Positions 24,840 through 33,421 of a stretch of DNA of 64,000 bases are shown one piece after another. The position numbers were made by a program, and so were the translations under genes. The notes below the pieces were generated by a model that searched no databases, had not been told where the DNA came from, and saw only the letters and a program-made list of their open reading frames with translations. The stretch is from CAVVEQ01 sp963806635 (lineage in GTDB: Bacteria; Chloroflexota; Anaerolineae; Anaerolineales; Anaerolineaceae): the NCBI GenBank assembly GCA_963806635.1, contig CAWDZA010000024.1, positions 1-64,000 of the forward strand, in the 5' to 3' direction. The stretch's first letter is position 1. The number at the start of each line of letters is the position of its first letter.

Positions 24840-26744
24840 ATGCCCCGCGCCTTCACCCCCACCCCGCTCAACCTCGTCAAACCTGTCCCCTCTGATATCG
24901 AAATCGCACAGGCGTCCGCGCTCAAACCCATCACCCAGATCGGCGATGAACTCGACCTGCTGCCCGATGAACTGGAGCTCTATGGCCCTTATAAAGCCAA
25001 GATAAAGCTGGAGGTGCTGGAGCGACTGAAGGACGTGCCGGATGGAAAGTACATCGACGTGACCGCCATCACCCCCACCCCACTGGGCGAAGGAAAGACG
25101 ACCACCACCGTGGGGCTCAGCCAGGCGCTGGGCGCGCACCTGGGCAAGCGGGTGATGACCTGCATCCGCCAACCCAGCCAGGGACCCACCTTCGGAATTA
25201 AGGGCGGGGCAGCCGGCGGAGGTTACAGCCAGGTGATCCCCATGGAGGAGTTCAACCTGCACCTCACCGGCGATATCCACGCCATCACTGCTGCCAACAA
25301 TCTGCTGGCGGCTGCCATCGACGTGCGCATATTGCATGAGGCGGACGCCACCGACGAGCAGCTTTTTAACAGATTATTCCCCCCGGATAAGCAGGGTAAA
25401 CGCCGCTTCGGGCGCGCCATGCTGGGCAGGGCAAAAAAGCTTGGAATTAAAACGGCTGACCCCGAAGAAATGACCCCCGAGGAGCGCCGCCGATTTTGCC
25501 GGCTGGATATTGACCCGGCAACCATCACCTGGCGGCGCGTGCTGGATACTTCGGACCGTTTCCTGCGCGGCGTCACTGTCGGCAGGGGCAGCGAGGAAGA
25601 GAAATTCGCCCGCGAGACCGGTTTCGATATCACGGTCGCCTCCGAGATCATGGCCGTCCTCGCCCTCACCACCAGCCTTTCCGACATGCGCCACCGCCTT
25701 GGACAGATGGTGATCGGCCTCAGCCGCAGCGGGGAAGCCATCAACGCCGATGACCTGGGGGTGGGCGGCGCGCTGGCAGTCCTGATGCGTGACGCGATCA
25801 AACCCAACCTGATGCAAACCCTCGAGGGCACGCCTGCCCTCGTCCACGCCGGACCCTTCGCCAACATCGCCCACGGCAACAGTTCCATCCTGGCGGACCG
25901 GATCGGCTTGAAGTTGGCAGATTACGTCATCACTGAGTCCGGCTTCGGCGCGGATATGGGCATGGAGAAATTCTTCGATATCAAGTGCCGCTATTCAGGG
26001 CTCGTTCCCAGCTGCGTGGTTGTGGTAGCCACCGTCCGCGCGCTCAAGATGCACGGAGGCGGTCCCAAGGTGGTGGCTGGCAAGCCGCTCGACGCAGCCT
26101 ATACCAGCGAAAACCTTGACTTGCTGCGAGCCGGTCTGCCCAATATGCTGCACCACATCAAAATAGCCCGCAAGTACGGCATCCCGGTTGTGGTGGCAGT
26201 CAACAGCTTCGCCACCGATACCCCCACCGAGCTGGAGCTGATCCGCAAAGCTGCCATCCAGGAAGGCGGCGCCGAGGATGCCCTGGTCTGCCGGCACTGG
26301 GAGCTGGGCGGGGAAGGCGCCGTGGAACTGGCGGAAGCCGTGGTGAAAGCCTGCGAAAAACCATCCAACTTCCAGTTCTTATACCCGCTGGATTGGAGCA
26401 TCAAGAAGAAGGTCGAAACCATCGCCGCGGAGATCTATGGCGCGGATGGCGTCGATTACCTGCCTGAAGCCGAGGAACGCATCGCAGAATACACCCGCCT
26501 GGGATTCGACAAGCTGCCCATCTGCATGGCCAAGACCCACCTCAGCCTCAGCCACGATGCCACACTTAAGGGAGTGCCCAAAGGTTTCCGCATCCCGGTG
26601 CGGGATATCCGCGCTTCGGTGGGAGCCGGTTTCCTTTACCCGCTGCTGGGAACCATGAGCACGATGCCCGGCTTGCCCACCCGCCCGGTCTTTAACGATA
26701 TCGACCTCGACCCGCTCACCGGGCAGGTGTTGGGCTTATCCTGA
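24840..26744 (+). CDS. fhs: Formate-tetrahydrofolate ligase
   Basis: 634 residues. It makes 10-formyl-THF from formate, THF and ATP, feeding purine synthesis and, where present, the methyl branch of the Wood-Ljungdahl pathway. The P-loop is TPTPLGEGKTTTTVGLSQ. Other family stretches are QPSQGPTFGIKGGAAGGGY, LHLTGDIHAITAANNLL, NIAHGNSS and ESGFGADMGMEKFFDIKCR. It is about 75 residues longer than clostridial enzymes (about 557-560), with additions at the N-terminus (first ~30) and within the middle (EEMTPEERRRFCRLDIDP). AAGGAGA precedes the ATG. No other folate genes adjoin it. Confidence 0.93.
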   Translation: MPRAFTPTPLNLVKPVPSDIEIAQASALKPITQIGDELDLLPDELELYGPYKAKIKLEVLERLKDVPDGKYIDVTAITPTPLGEGKTTTTVGLSQALGAHLGKRVMTCIRQPSQGPTFGIKGGAAGGGYSQVIPMEEFNLHLTGDIHAITAANNLLAAAIDVRILHEADATDEQLFNRLFPPDKQGKRRFGRAMLGRAKKLGIKTADPEEMTPEERRRFCRLDIDPATITWRRVLDTSDRFLRGVTVGRGSEEEKFARETGFDITVASEIMAVLALTTSLSDMRHRLGQMVIGLSRSGEAINADDLGVGGALAVLMRDAIKPNLMQTLEGTPALVHAGPFANIAHGNSSILADRIGLKLADYVITESGFGADMGMEKFFDIKCRYSGLVPSCVVVVATVRALKMHGGGPKVVAGKPLDAAYTSENLDLLRAGLPNMLHHIKIARKYGIPVVVAVNSFATDTPTELELIRKAAIQEGGAEDALVCRHWELGGEGAVELAEAVVKACEKPSNFQFLYPLDWSIKKKVETIAAEIYGADGVDYLPEAEERIAEYTRLGFDKLPICMAKTHLSLSHDATLKGVPKGFRIPVRDIRASVGAGFLYPLLGTMSTMPGLPTRPVFNDIDLDPLTGQVLGLS

Positions 26745-26750
26745 ACATGA

Positions 26751-26782
26751 AGACCCCGGAGAGTGACATCCGGGGTCTTTTT
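26751..26782 (+). terminator. Terminator of formate-THF ligase gene
   Basis: The 9-bp stem AGACCCCGG / CCGGGGTCT (26751-26778) is followed by TTTTT. It stands 6 nt past the stop and just before the ribosome site of the next gene, so that gene depends on read-through or its own promoter. Confidence 0.8.
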
Positions 26783-26796
26783 CTAAAAGGAGAAAG

Positions 26797-27369
26797 ATGG
26801 AAAAGAATGAGCTAACCGTTGAGGATCGGAGATTTCTTTTAAAGTTGGCAAGGGATTCCATCACCCGCGCCACCGCGCAAAAACCGCTGCCTGATTTCGA
26901 CCTGGCCAGCTTATCCCCCGATCTTCAAAAAGCGGGCGCTTCATTCGTCACCCTCACAACCGGCGGCAGGCTGCGGGGATGCATCGGCGCTCTGGAAGCT
27001 TACCAACCGCTGGCCGAAGATGTCCGCGAGCATGCCGCTGCCGCTGCCATGGAGGATTACCGCTTTCCCCCGGTGCAGCCCGGGGAAGTGGCTTCATTAC
27101 ATATTGAGATCTCCCGTCTGACCCCCGCTCACCCGCTCGAATATGCAGATACGGAGGACCTCCTCGCGAAGATCCATCCAGGGGTGGATGGCATCATCCT
27201 GCGGGATGGCGGTCGGCGGGCGACCTTCCTGCCGCAGGTATGGGAGCAGGTTCCGGATAAGGAGGAATTCCTCTCCCATCTGTGCATGAAGATGGGTGCT
27301 TCGGCGAATTTATGGCGAACGAAAAAGCTGGGGATGCTTGTCTACCAGGTGGAGGAGTTCCACGAGTAG
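26797..27369 (+). CDS. amrA: AmmeMemoRadiSam system protein A (AMMECR1 domain)
   Basis: 190 residues with an AMMECR1 domain: FVTLTTGGRLRGCIGALEAYQPL is the conserved core (LRGCIG), with HIEISRLTPAHPLE and GVDGIILRDGGRRATFLPQVW later. In bacteria this protein usually accompanies a MEMO protein and a radical SAM protein (AmrB, AmrS), but neither is next to it here. Its chemistry is not established. AAAGGAGA lies before the ATG. It converges with the c-di-AMP receptor gene with only 3 nt between stops. Confidence 0.88.
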   Translation: MEKNELTVEDRRFLLKLARDSITRATAQKPLPDFDLASLSPDLQKAGASFVTLTTGGRLRGCIGALEAYQPLAEDVREHAAAAAMEDYRFPPVQPGEVASLHIEISRLTPAHPLEYADTEDLLAKIHPGVDGIILRDGGRRATFLPQVWEQVPDKEEFLSHLCMKMGASANLWRTKKLGMLVYQVEEFHE

Positions 27370-27372
27370 GTT

Positions 27373-27636
27373 TTAAAAGTGGAAAGAATCTTCGATCTTC
27401 ATAACAAATAACTTCGCGCATTTCTTTCCAGGCTGAATTCCGGCGCAGGATTGTCTAAAAACCGCCAATGCGGTTTCGACCTGGTCATCTTCCACACCCG
27501 CGATCAGGGTGGTCATTCCCTGCTTCAGGAATCCGCCAGTGGAGGCAATGGCGGTGACGCGGAAGCCTGCCGAGGTGAGTGCCCTGGTGGCAGAATCCTC
27601 GGCTTTTTCCCGCAGAACGGCCAGGATCAGCTTCAC
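27373..27636 (-). CDS. Cyclic-di-AMP receptor, DarA/PstA-type P-II-like protein (second of a pair)
   Basis: 87 residues. It is a ferredoxin-like P-II-fold protein with the family segment STGGFLKQGMTTLIAGVED, which forms part of the ligand pocket, and a C-terminal strand LFVMKIEDSFHF. DarA/PstA proteins bind c-di-AMP as trimers and relay it to unknown targets. It is shorter than its partner; the T-loop region between the conserved core and the last strand is smaller. It starts 1 nt past the stop of the upstream receptor. Confidence 0.82.
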   Translation of the reverse strand: MKLILAVLREKAEDSATRALTSAGFRVTAIASTGGFLKQGMTTLIAGVEDDQVETALAVFRQSCAGIQPGKKCAKLFVMKIEDSFHF

Positions 27637-27637
27637 C

Positions 27638-27985
27638 TCACACCTCCTCGAAATGTTCCACTTTGAATGTGAACACGATCGCCCCGCCCACGGTCACCGG
27701 GGTGGGTGTGGGCATGGGCAGCGGGGCGCTTTCCAGGGGGACCGCCATATATTCGGTGCGCTCCCGGCAGACCTTGCGCAGTGCATCCATGGCTCGCTCC
27801 TTCTCGGTGTGCTGTAAACCAATCAATAATGTGCAATTACGCTGACCCAGGAACCCCCCCACACTTGGCAGCCGGGTGATTGAAAACCCTTCCGAGCAGA
27901 GTACTTCCTCGGCGTTCGCAGCATCCTGCGCCTGGACAATGGCCATCATCATAAGGTCGATCTTCCCGATTGTATTCTCTGCCAT
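27638..27985 (-). CDS. Cyclic-di-AMP receptor, DarA/PstA-type P-II-like protein (first of a pair)
   Basis: 115 residues. The same family as the following gene: LPSVGGFLGQRNCTLLIGLQ corresponds to the conserved GGFL...TLLIG core, and the last strand is GAIVFTFKVEHFEEV. A Pro-rich loop (APLPMPTPTPVTVGG) lies where the large ligand-responsive loop is in DarA. AAGGAG precedes the ATG at 27985. It begins 3 nt after the stop of the glycosidase-like gene, so the three form one operon. Confidence 0.85.
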   Translation of the reverse strand: MAENTIGKIDLMMMAIVQAQDAANAEEVLCSEGFSITRLPSVGGFLGQRNCTLLIGLQHTEKERAMDALRKVCRERTEYMAVPLESAPLPMPTPTPVTVGGAIVFTFKVEHFEEV

Positions 27986-27988
27986 GGT

Positions 27989-30283
27989 TCAACTCCTTCT
28001 ACCTTTGTGTCCCAGCGGTATGTGAATCCTCTCCGGGCTGGTGATCTCGATCGGGTCTTGGTCATTCAATAATACAACACTTTTATCCGTGTGAAGCATT
28101 AAAACCACATCCCGAAATTTCACGCGTACCATTCCCGGGAAGGGGTTGAATCCTTTCAAAATGACTTCCCGCGGAGTGATCGCCTCCATACCGCACAATT
28201 TCAGGTAGGTGGAAATAGGTACAGTGTTATCCAGCGAATTTTGCGCCGGCAGTTCTCGATTCCGTAACTTGTCTGCCAGATCATCCATTTGGGAACTCAG
28301 GATGGCAGCCGCAAGTTGGCGCTCGCCCATTTGAATCAACCCTTCCTCCAGGTAAGCCATATACTCTGGCGGGGCTGCCTGCTGGCTGAGCGGATAAGCA
28401 CGCAGCCCTTTTTTAAAAAGAAATTTATTGGTAAGAGTTCGCAGAAGAGGAAGGAGATATTCGGATTCGTAAACAGCTGTGGTAGTCACCGGCAGCACCA
28501 GACTGAAATCCAATCGGGAGGAATCATAGGTCTCCAACTTAAGCCGGCTGCCAGGCGCCAACCCACGGATGAAGATACCATCCACCTGGCTAAAAGACTC
28601 GCGGAGAATCGCGATGAAAGCGTCTCCCTTCCAGGAAAAATCGCGGCTTTTTACCTCCAATGAACAGGGCTTGCCGAGAGATCTACCCCGCACGGTTACG
28701 AAAAGGGGTTTCCGTAATCCGTCATCGGTTTGCAGGGTCAGCGCCAGACCCCGGGATGTATGGAACTTTCTTTTAATCGGAATTTTGCCGTTTTCAGAGG
28801 CTTCGAGCAGGATCTCACCCTGTTCTGTCAGATGGGTTTCAAAATCGCGGTAGCGAAAAAGCTCTGCCTCTCCATCCCAACACTCCAACAGGGAGCTGGC
28901 AAGCATCCGCGAAACAGTCTCGATTTCCACTGGTAGCGGCTCGTCAAGCACATCGCAGATCCTACGGATAGATTCAGCTTCCTTCAACAGCATCGCGGCA
29001 AGCCCGGGGGATTCCAGACGATCGATCCAGGGAATATTCTCCTCCAACCAGCCGCTCTGACCGCTGGCGCGCCATTCCGGGAAACAATCCCCATCCCGGT
29101 CAGCCTGCGGTGTGAACCAGCTTAGGAAGAACCGGCTCAGTTTGGGAAGGGTTTCGCGCAGCCATTCTTCGTCTGGTGAATATGACGCCAACTCCAGCGC
29201 CAATTGGGCGATAACCGGCTGGGTGTTTATTCTCCCATGTCGCGATCCGCCGCCTGCACCCCAATCCAGGCTGCCATCCGGGTGCTGGCGATTAAGCAGG
29301 TTCTCCAGAAAGCCGTGTACCAAATCCATGCCGCCCGGCAGCAGCAAAGCGCATAAATAAAGACTCTCCCAGGCAGTTTGGGTGGTTTCAGGCATTGCCA
29401 GGTTCGCGTCGCCGACCCGCGGAGGAAACCCGGTCTGCGGGCTGCGGGCATGCAGAAAAGTCTGTTTGGAGGTGCCTTGTCCGGGCGATACCAGGCTGAA
29501 CCCTGTTTTCTGGGAGCTGTTCAGCACCGCGTCCCAATCCTCGCGCCCGGTGTAAATTTCCACCCATCTGGCTTCGTTTACGCTTTCCACCCGGCTGATC
29601 TCAGCCTCCCAATTGCGGAAGGCGTTGTTCCGTGCAACATGATAGGAAAGGTTCTTTTCCGTCATCGCCGCAGAAGCCCAGGTGAACACTTGTGTTTTAA
29701 TGCTTCGGGGTTGCAATTGCAAGGATAGCGAGGGGTACACATACCCTCCAATCTCGCACCCGCCGCTGATGAAGCATACGGGCGCAATCCCCCCGCAGCT
29801 TCCCGTCAGCACCGTGTTGAGGTCGAAGGTTTCGGGCATTATCGGTTCACCCTCCCCCAGCGGGGTGACCTGACCCACCCAGTCCACCTGCAGCTTACCC
29901 GCCCCGGGGTTCAGGTTCGTGATCGAGATTCTGCCTGCCAGGATTTTCGATCCCGGCACCCAGTACTCCATCCGGACCTCAACATCCTGGAGAGGTGAGC
30001 AGGTGAAATCCAGGTAATTGGGGAGTAGGGTATGAGCAACAGGAGGCGAAAAATAATCGCGTGGATCGATCACCACCCGGTTCCCGCGTATGAAAACCGG
30101 AAAGTAACGCGCTTCCACCGCGCGCATGCCATACCGGGTGCGGATGGCGAATGCCGGCGGCTCACCAACCCCGAAGGTGACCTCCCAAATCTGGTCATCC
30201 AGGGGGTCCACAGGGTTGAGGGCTGTGTCAGCCGCGATCACCAGGTTCATCGGGTCTTTGGGGTTCATCTTCCAGGAGCGCAC
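27989..30283 (-). CDS. Six-hairpin glycosidase-like protein (GH63/MGH1-type)
   Basis: 764 residues, apparently cytoplasmic because no signal peptide is present. The N-terminal third is beta-rich (supersandwich-like). The middle has hairpin-repeat features of (alpha/alpha)6 glycosidases: QHPDGSLDWGAGG, RDGDCFPEW and HTSRGLALTLQ. The C-terminal part is again beta-rich. The substrate is unknown. Start choice: a GTG at 30283 has TAGAAT exactly 6 nt upstream (leaderless), whereas the ATG at 30268 lacks a ribosome site; I prefer the GTG. It heads the operon with the two c-di-AMP receptors. Confidence 0.6.
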   Translation of the reverse strand: MRSWKMNPKDPMNLVIAADTALNPVDPLDDQIWEVTFGVGEPPAFAIRTRYGMRAVEARYFPVFIRGNRVVIDPRDYFSPPVAHTLLPNYLDFTCSPLQDVEVRMEYWVPGSKILAGRISITNLNPGAGKLQVDWVGQVTPLGEGEPIMPETFDLNTVLTGSCGGIAPVCFISGGCEIGGYVYPSLSLQLQPRSIKTQVFTWASAAMTEKNLSYHVARNNAFRNWEAEISRVESVNEARWVEIYTGREDWDAVLNSSQKTGFSLVSPGQGTSKQTFLHARSPQTGFPPRVGDANLAMPETTQTAWESLYLCALLLPGGMDLVHGFLENLLNRQHPDGSLDWGAGGGSRHGRINTQPVIAQLALELASYSPDEEWLRETLPKLSRFFLSWFTPQADRDGDCFPEWRASGQSGWLEENIPWIDRLESPGLAAMLLKEAESIRRICDVLDEPLPVEIETVSRMLASSLLECWDGEAELFRYRDFETHLTEQGEILLEASENGKIPIKRKFHTSRGLALTLQTDDGLRKPLFVTVRGRSLGKPCSLEVKSRDFSWKGDAFIAILRESFSQVDGIFIRGLAPGSRLKLETYDSSRLDFSLVLPVTTTAVYESEYLLPLLRTLTNKFLFKKGLRAYPLSQQAAPPEYMAYLEEGLIQMGERQLAAAILSSQMDDLADKLRNRELPAQNSLDNTVPISTYLKLCGMEAITPREVILKGFNPFPGMVRVKFRDVVLMLHTDKSVVLLNDQDPIEITSPERIHIPLGHKGRRS

Positions 30284-30289
30284 GGGTTG

Positions 30290-30295
30290 ATTCTA
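30290..30295 (-). promoter_or_regulatory. Putative -10 element for a leaderless glycosidase-like transcript
   Basis: TAGAAT on the minus strand, preceded by GG, ends 6 nt before the GTG at 30283. Together with TAAAAT at 30325 on the other strand it forms a divergent promoter in under 60 bp. Confidence 0.45.
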
Positions 30296-30324
30296 CCGGG
30301 AAGGGGGGTGGGGGTCAATTAGGG

Positions 30325-30330
30325 TAAAAT
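30325..30330 (+). promoter_or_regulatory. Putative -10 element for the penicillin-binding protein gene
   Basis: TAAAAT preceded by GGG, 7 nt before the ATG of a seven-codon reading frame at 30338 and 30 nt before the penicillin-binding protein start. Confidence 0.45.
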
Positions 30331-30337
30331 TGCCGAG

Positions 30338-30361
30338 ATGAAAACTTATCAGGTAGCTTAA
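30338..30361 (+). CDS. Possible seven-codon leader peptide overlapping the PBP start
   Basis: ATG at 30338 encodes MKTYQVA and its TAA stop overlaps the PBP ATG (TAATG at 30359-30363). The ATG is 7 nt after a TAAAAT hexamer, so a transcript would start at or near it. Ribosomes finishing this peptide could reinitiate on the PBP gene. An alternative is that the AGGTAG at 30351-30356 is simply the ribosome site of the PBP gene and the mini-frame is chance. Confidence 0.3.
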   Translation: MKTYQVA

Positions 30362-33300
30362 TGAGCCCACAGATCTCTGCCGGGGAGGAAATCCCCACCC
30401 AGCCGGTAAAAACACCCCCTGCTCCGCGCGGGAGAAAAACCACGCCGGCTGCACCGGAATCCTCCGCTGAACAATCCACCCTGCCCCCCACAGCCCCCCC
30501 ACCCCAAAACAGCCTGCCAACCCCAGGGGAAGCTGTTGACCTGGATGGCACCCGCGCCACCCCGGCAGCCTTCCACGAGGGTTTGGGGTTAACGGGGGCA
30601 AAAAGTAATTCCTCAACAGGTAGAAAATCCTACCGCAAGATTCCTCCCACCGAGGTACCCTCACCCCCCAGAAAAATGACCACGGGTGGATGCCTGCTGC
30701 GCGGAGTCCTCGTCGCGCTTTCCCTGGTGGTACTGGCTGGGTTCGCAGTCCTTTCCTTCCTGATCTTCCAGTACTTCCGCGTCTCCGCCACACTTCCCAG
30801 CGTCGACGAGCTGCGTTCGCGTACCTCCCAATTTGAAACCACCACCATTTACGACCGCAACGGCAGCAAATTGTACGAGATCGTTGACCCCACCGCGGGC
30901 AAGCGCACCTACATTCCCCTGGATCAAATCTCCCCCTACCTGATCGCCGCTACCCTTGCCACCGAGGACAAGAATTTCTACACCAACCCCGGGTTCGACC
31001 TGCCTGCCATGTTTCGTGCCCTGTGGCAAAATTACACCACTGGTGAGGTGGTTTCCGGAGCCTCCACCATTACCCAGCAGCTTGCGCGCATCCTATTGCT
31101 CGGACCCGATGAGCGCTACGAGCAAAGCGTGGAACGCAAAGCCCGAGAGATCATCCTGGCGCGCGAGATCACCCGCAAATACTCCAAGGATCAGGTCCTG
31201 GAACTGTATTTGAATGAGATCAATTACGGAAACATCTCCTATGGCGCTGAAGCCGCCGCGAACACCTACTTTGACACAACCGCCAGCAAACTGAACCTTT
31301 CGGAAGCTGGCTTCCTGGCTGGGTTGCCGCAGGCGCCAGGCGTCTATGATATCTACACCAACCGCCAGGCCACCCTGGACCGCTCCCTGCAGGTGCTTTC
31401 ACTAATGTACGAGTTGACCAAGGATAATAACGGCTGCATTCCGCTCGGCTCTGGCCGTGCCCCGGTCTGCATGACGCTCGATGAATTCACCAGCGCTGCC
31501 CAAAGCCTCCAGGATCGCGCATTTACACCCCCCCAAAACCAGATCCCCTACCCCCACTGGGTGATGTACATCCGCTCCCTGCTCGAGGAAAAATACGGCG
31601 CCGAAACCATCTACAGGGCTGGCATGAAAGTGTATACCACCCTTGATCCCGTGCTGCAGACCCTGGCGCAGCAGACCGTTTCCCAGCAGGTGCAGAACCT
31701 GGCTGCGCAAAACGTGACCGACGGCGCCCTGGTGGCGATCGAACCCGCCACAGGCGAGATCCTGGCAATGGTCGGCTCGGCGGATTTTAACAATGCTGCC
31801 ATTTCCGGGCAGGTCAATATGGCGCTGGCTCCGCGACAGCCCGGCTCCAGCATCAAACCGCTCACCTACACCGCCGCTTTCGAAAAAGGCTGGACGCCTT
31901 CAACCCTGATCTGGGATATCCCCTCGGAATTTCCACCCTCCAACGATCCCAATGACACCAACCCGCCCTATAAACCGGTGAATTATGACGGGCGTTTCCA
32001 CGGACCGGTACTCCTTCGGAATGCCCTTGCCAATTCATATAACATCCCCGCAGTCAAAGCGATGAGTTTCGTGGGCATCCAGGATGACCCTAAAAACCCC
32101 CAGGAGGATGGCTTTCTGGCTTTTGCCCGTAAAATGGGCGTTACAACCCTCACCCAACCCTGGTATGGCCTTGCGTTAGGCCTCGGCGGCGGGGAGATAC
32201 CCCTGTTGGAGATGACCTCTGCCTATTCCATCTTCGCCAATAGCGGGCTGAAGGTGCCGCCCGTGGCGATCACGCGCATCGAAGATTACGCCGGGAACGA
32301 GATTTTTAAATACACGCCGATCAGCGGGGAGCAGGTCATCCGTCCGGAACATGCCTATCTGATCAGTTCCATCCTTTCTGACAACGCAGCCCGCACCCCC
32401 GCGTTCGGCGCCAATTCGGTGCTCAACCTGCCCTTCCAGGCCGCGGTCAAGACGGGCACCACCAATGATTTCCGCGATAACTGGACCCTGGGCTACACCC
32501 CTGACCTGGCTGTGGGCGTGTGGGTGGGCAACGCGGATAATTCCCCAATGATCAACTCCACCGGCCTCACCGGGGCGGCACCCATCTGGTCGCAGTTCAT
32601 GCAAGCCGCGGAGATGCTGGTCTCCAATAACAGCCCCACATCCTTCACCCGCCCGGCCGGGGTCATCGACGAGACGATTTGTGCTGAATCCGGCACCAAA
32701 CCTTCGGAATTCTGCCCAACCCAAAAACAGGAGATCTTTGCCTACGACCAGCCCCCTCTGGATGCCAGCCAGGATATTTGGAAGCGGGTGCGGATCGATA
32801 CCTGGACCGGGCTGATCTCCTCGGCTGCCTGTGGAAATTTCGTTAAAGATATCGATACGGTGAATATCAAAGATGAATCCGCCCGCAAATGGATCCTGAA
32901 CGCACAGGATGGGCAGAATTGGGCAGCCAAGATGGGGTTCGAGGATCCGATCGTTTTCACTCCCTCCCGCGAATGCCGGACGGAAGATCCGCATGTGGAG
33001 ATCGTCTTCGTCAATCCCACAGACGGGCAAACGGTATCAAAGAGCCCGTTGGATATCTCCGCGATCATCAAAGCGACTGCCAACTTCAAGGAGTGGCGCC
33101 TCGAATACGGTGTGGGCAGCAGCCCAAAGAAATGGATCCCACTGGTATCGTCATCCAAGGAACAACACCCAAACCCTGAGGTTATCTACACCTGGGATAT
33201 GCAGGATATTCCCAGCGGCAAGATCGCCCTTCGGATAACCGTATACAGCAAAGAGGATGGGCGCAGCGCTTCGAAGAAGATCGTCTTCAACAACCAGATC

Positions 33301-33414
33301 CCCACCCCAACCCCCACGCCAACCGCCACGGCAACGCCAACCCAAATTCCGACCGCCACAGCCACGCTCGAGCCCACCTTAACGGCTACACCAGAGCCCA
33401 GTCTTACACCCTGA
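30361..33414 (+). CDS. Class A penicillin-binding protein (bifunctional transglycosylase/transpeptidase, PBP1A-like)
   Basis: 1,017 residues. It polymerises and cross-links peptidoglycan outside the membrane. A Pro-rich cytoplasmic part (1-105) is followed by one membrane helix (about 111-140), then a GT51 domain with ATEDKNFYTNPGFD (catalytic Glu) and GASTITQQLARILLL. The transpeptidase follows with Ser496 in GSSIKPL, SYN in NALANSYNIP and KTGTTNDFRDNW at about residue 697. A C-terminal Ig-like region of about 100 residues (WRLEYGVGSSPKKWIPL) ends in a Thr/Pro-rich tail. The complete active sites argue for function. It converges with the next gene with 7 nt between stops. Confidence 0.93.
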   Translation: MSPQISAGEEIPTQPVKTPPAPRGRKTTPAAPESSAEQSTLPPTAPPPQNSLPTPGEAVDLDGTRATPAAFHEGLGLTGAKSNSSTGRKSYRKIPPTEVPSPPRKMTTGGCLLRGVLVALSLVVLAGFAVLSFLIFQYFRVSATLPSVDELRSRTSQFETTTIYDRNGSKLYEIVDPTAGKRTYIPLDQISPYLIAATLATEDKNFYTNPGFDLPAMFRALWQNYTTGEVVSGASTITQQLARILLLGPDERYEQSVERKAREIILAREITRKYSKDQVLELYLNEINYGNISYGAEAAANTYFDTTASKLNLSEAGFLAGLPQAPGVYDIYTNRQATLDRSLQVLSLMYELTKDNNGCIPLGSGRAPVCMTLDEFTSAAQSLQDRAFTPPQNQIPYPHWVMYIRSLLEEKYGAETIYRAGMKVYTTLDPVLQTLAQQTVSQQVQNLAAQNVTDGALVAIEPATGEILAMVGSADFNNAAISGQVNMALAPRQPGSSIKPLTYTAAFEKGWTPSTLIWDIPSEFPPSNDPNDTNPPYKPVNYDGRFHGPVLLRNALANSYNIPAVKAMSFVGIQDDPKNPQEDGFLAFARKMGVTTLTQPWYGLALGLGGGEIPLLEMTSAYSIFANSGLKVPPVAITRIEDYAGNEIFKYTPISGEQVIRPEHAYLISSILSDNAARTPAFGANSVLNLPFQAAVKTGTTNDFRDNWTLGYTPDLAVGVWVGNADNSPMINSTGLTGAAPIWSQFMQAAEMLVSNNSPTSFTRPAGVIDETICAESGTKPSEFCPTQKQEIFAYDQPPLDASQDIWKRVRIDTWTGLISSAACGNFVKDIDTVNIKDESARKWILNAQDGQNWAAKMGFEDPIVFTPSRECRTEDPHVEIVFVNPTDGQTVSKSPLDISAIIKATANFKEWRLEYGVGSSPKKWIPLVSSSKEQHPNPEVIYTWDMQDIPSGKIALRITVYSKEDGRSASKKIVFNNQIPTPTPTPTATATPTQIPTATATLEPTLTATPEPSLTP

Positions 33415-33421
33415 GCGGTTT

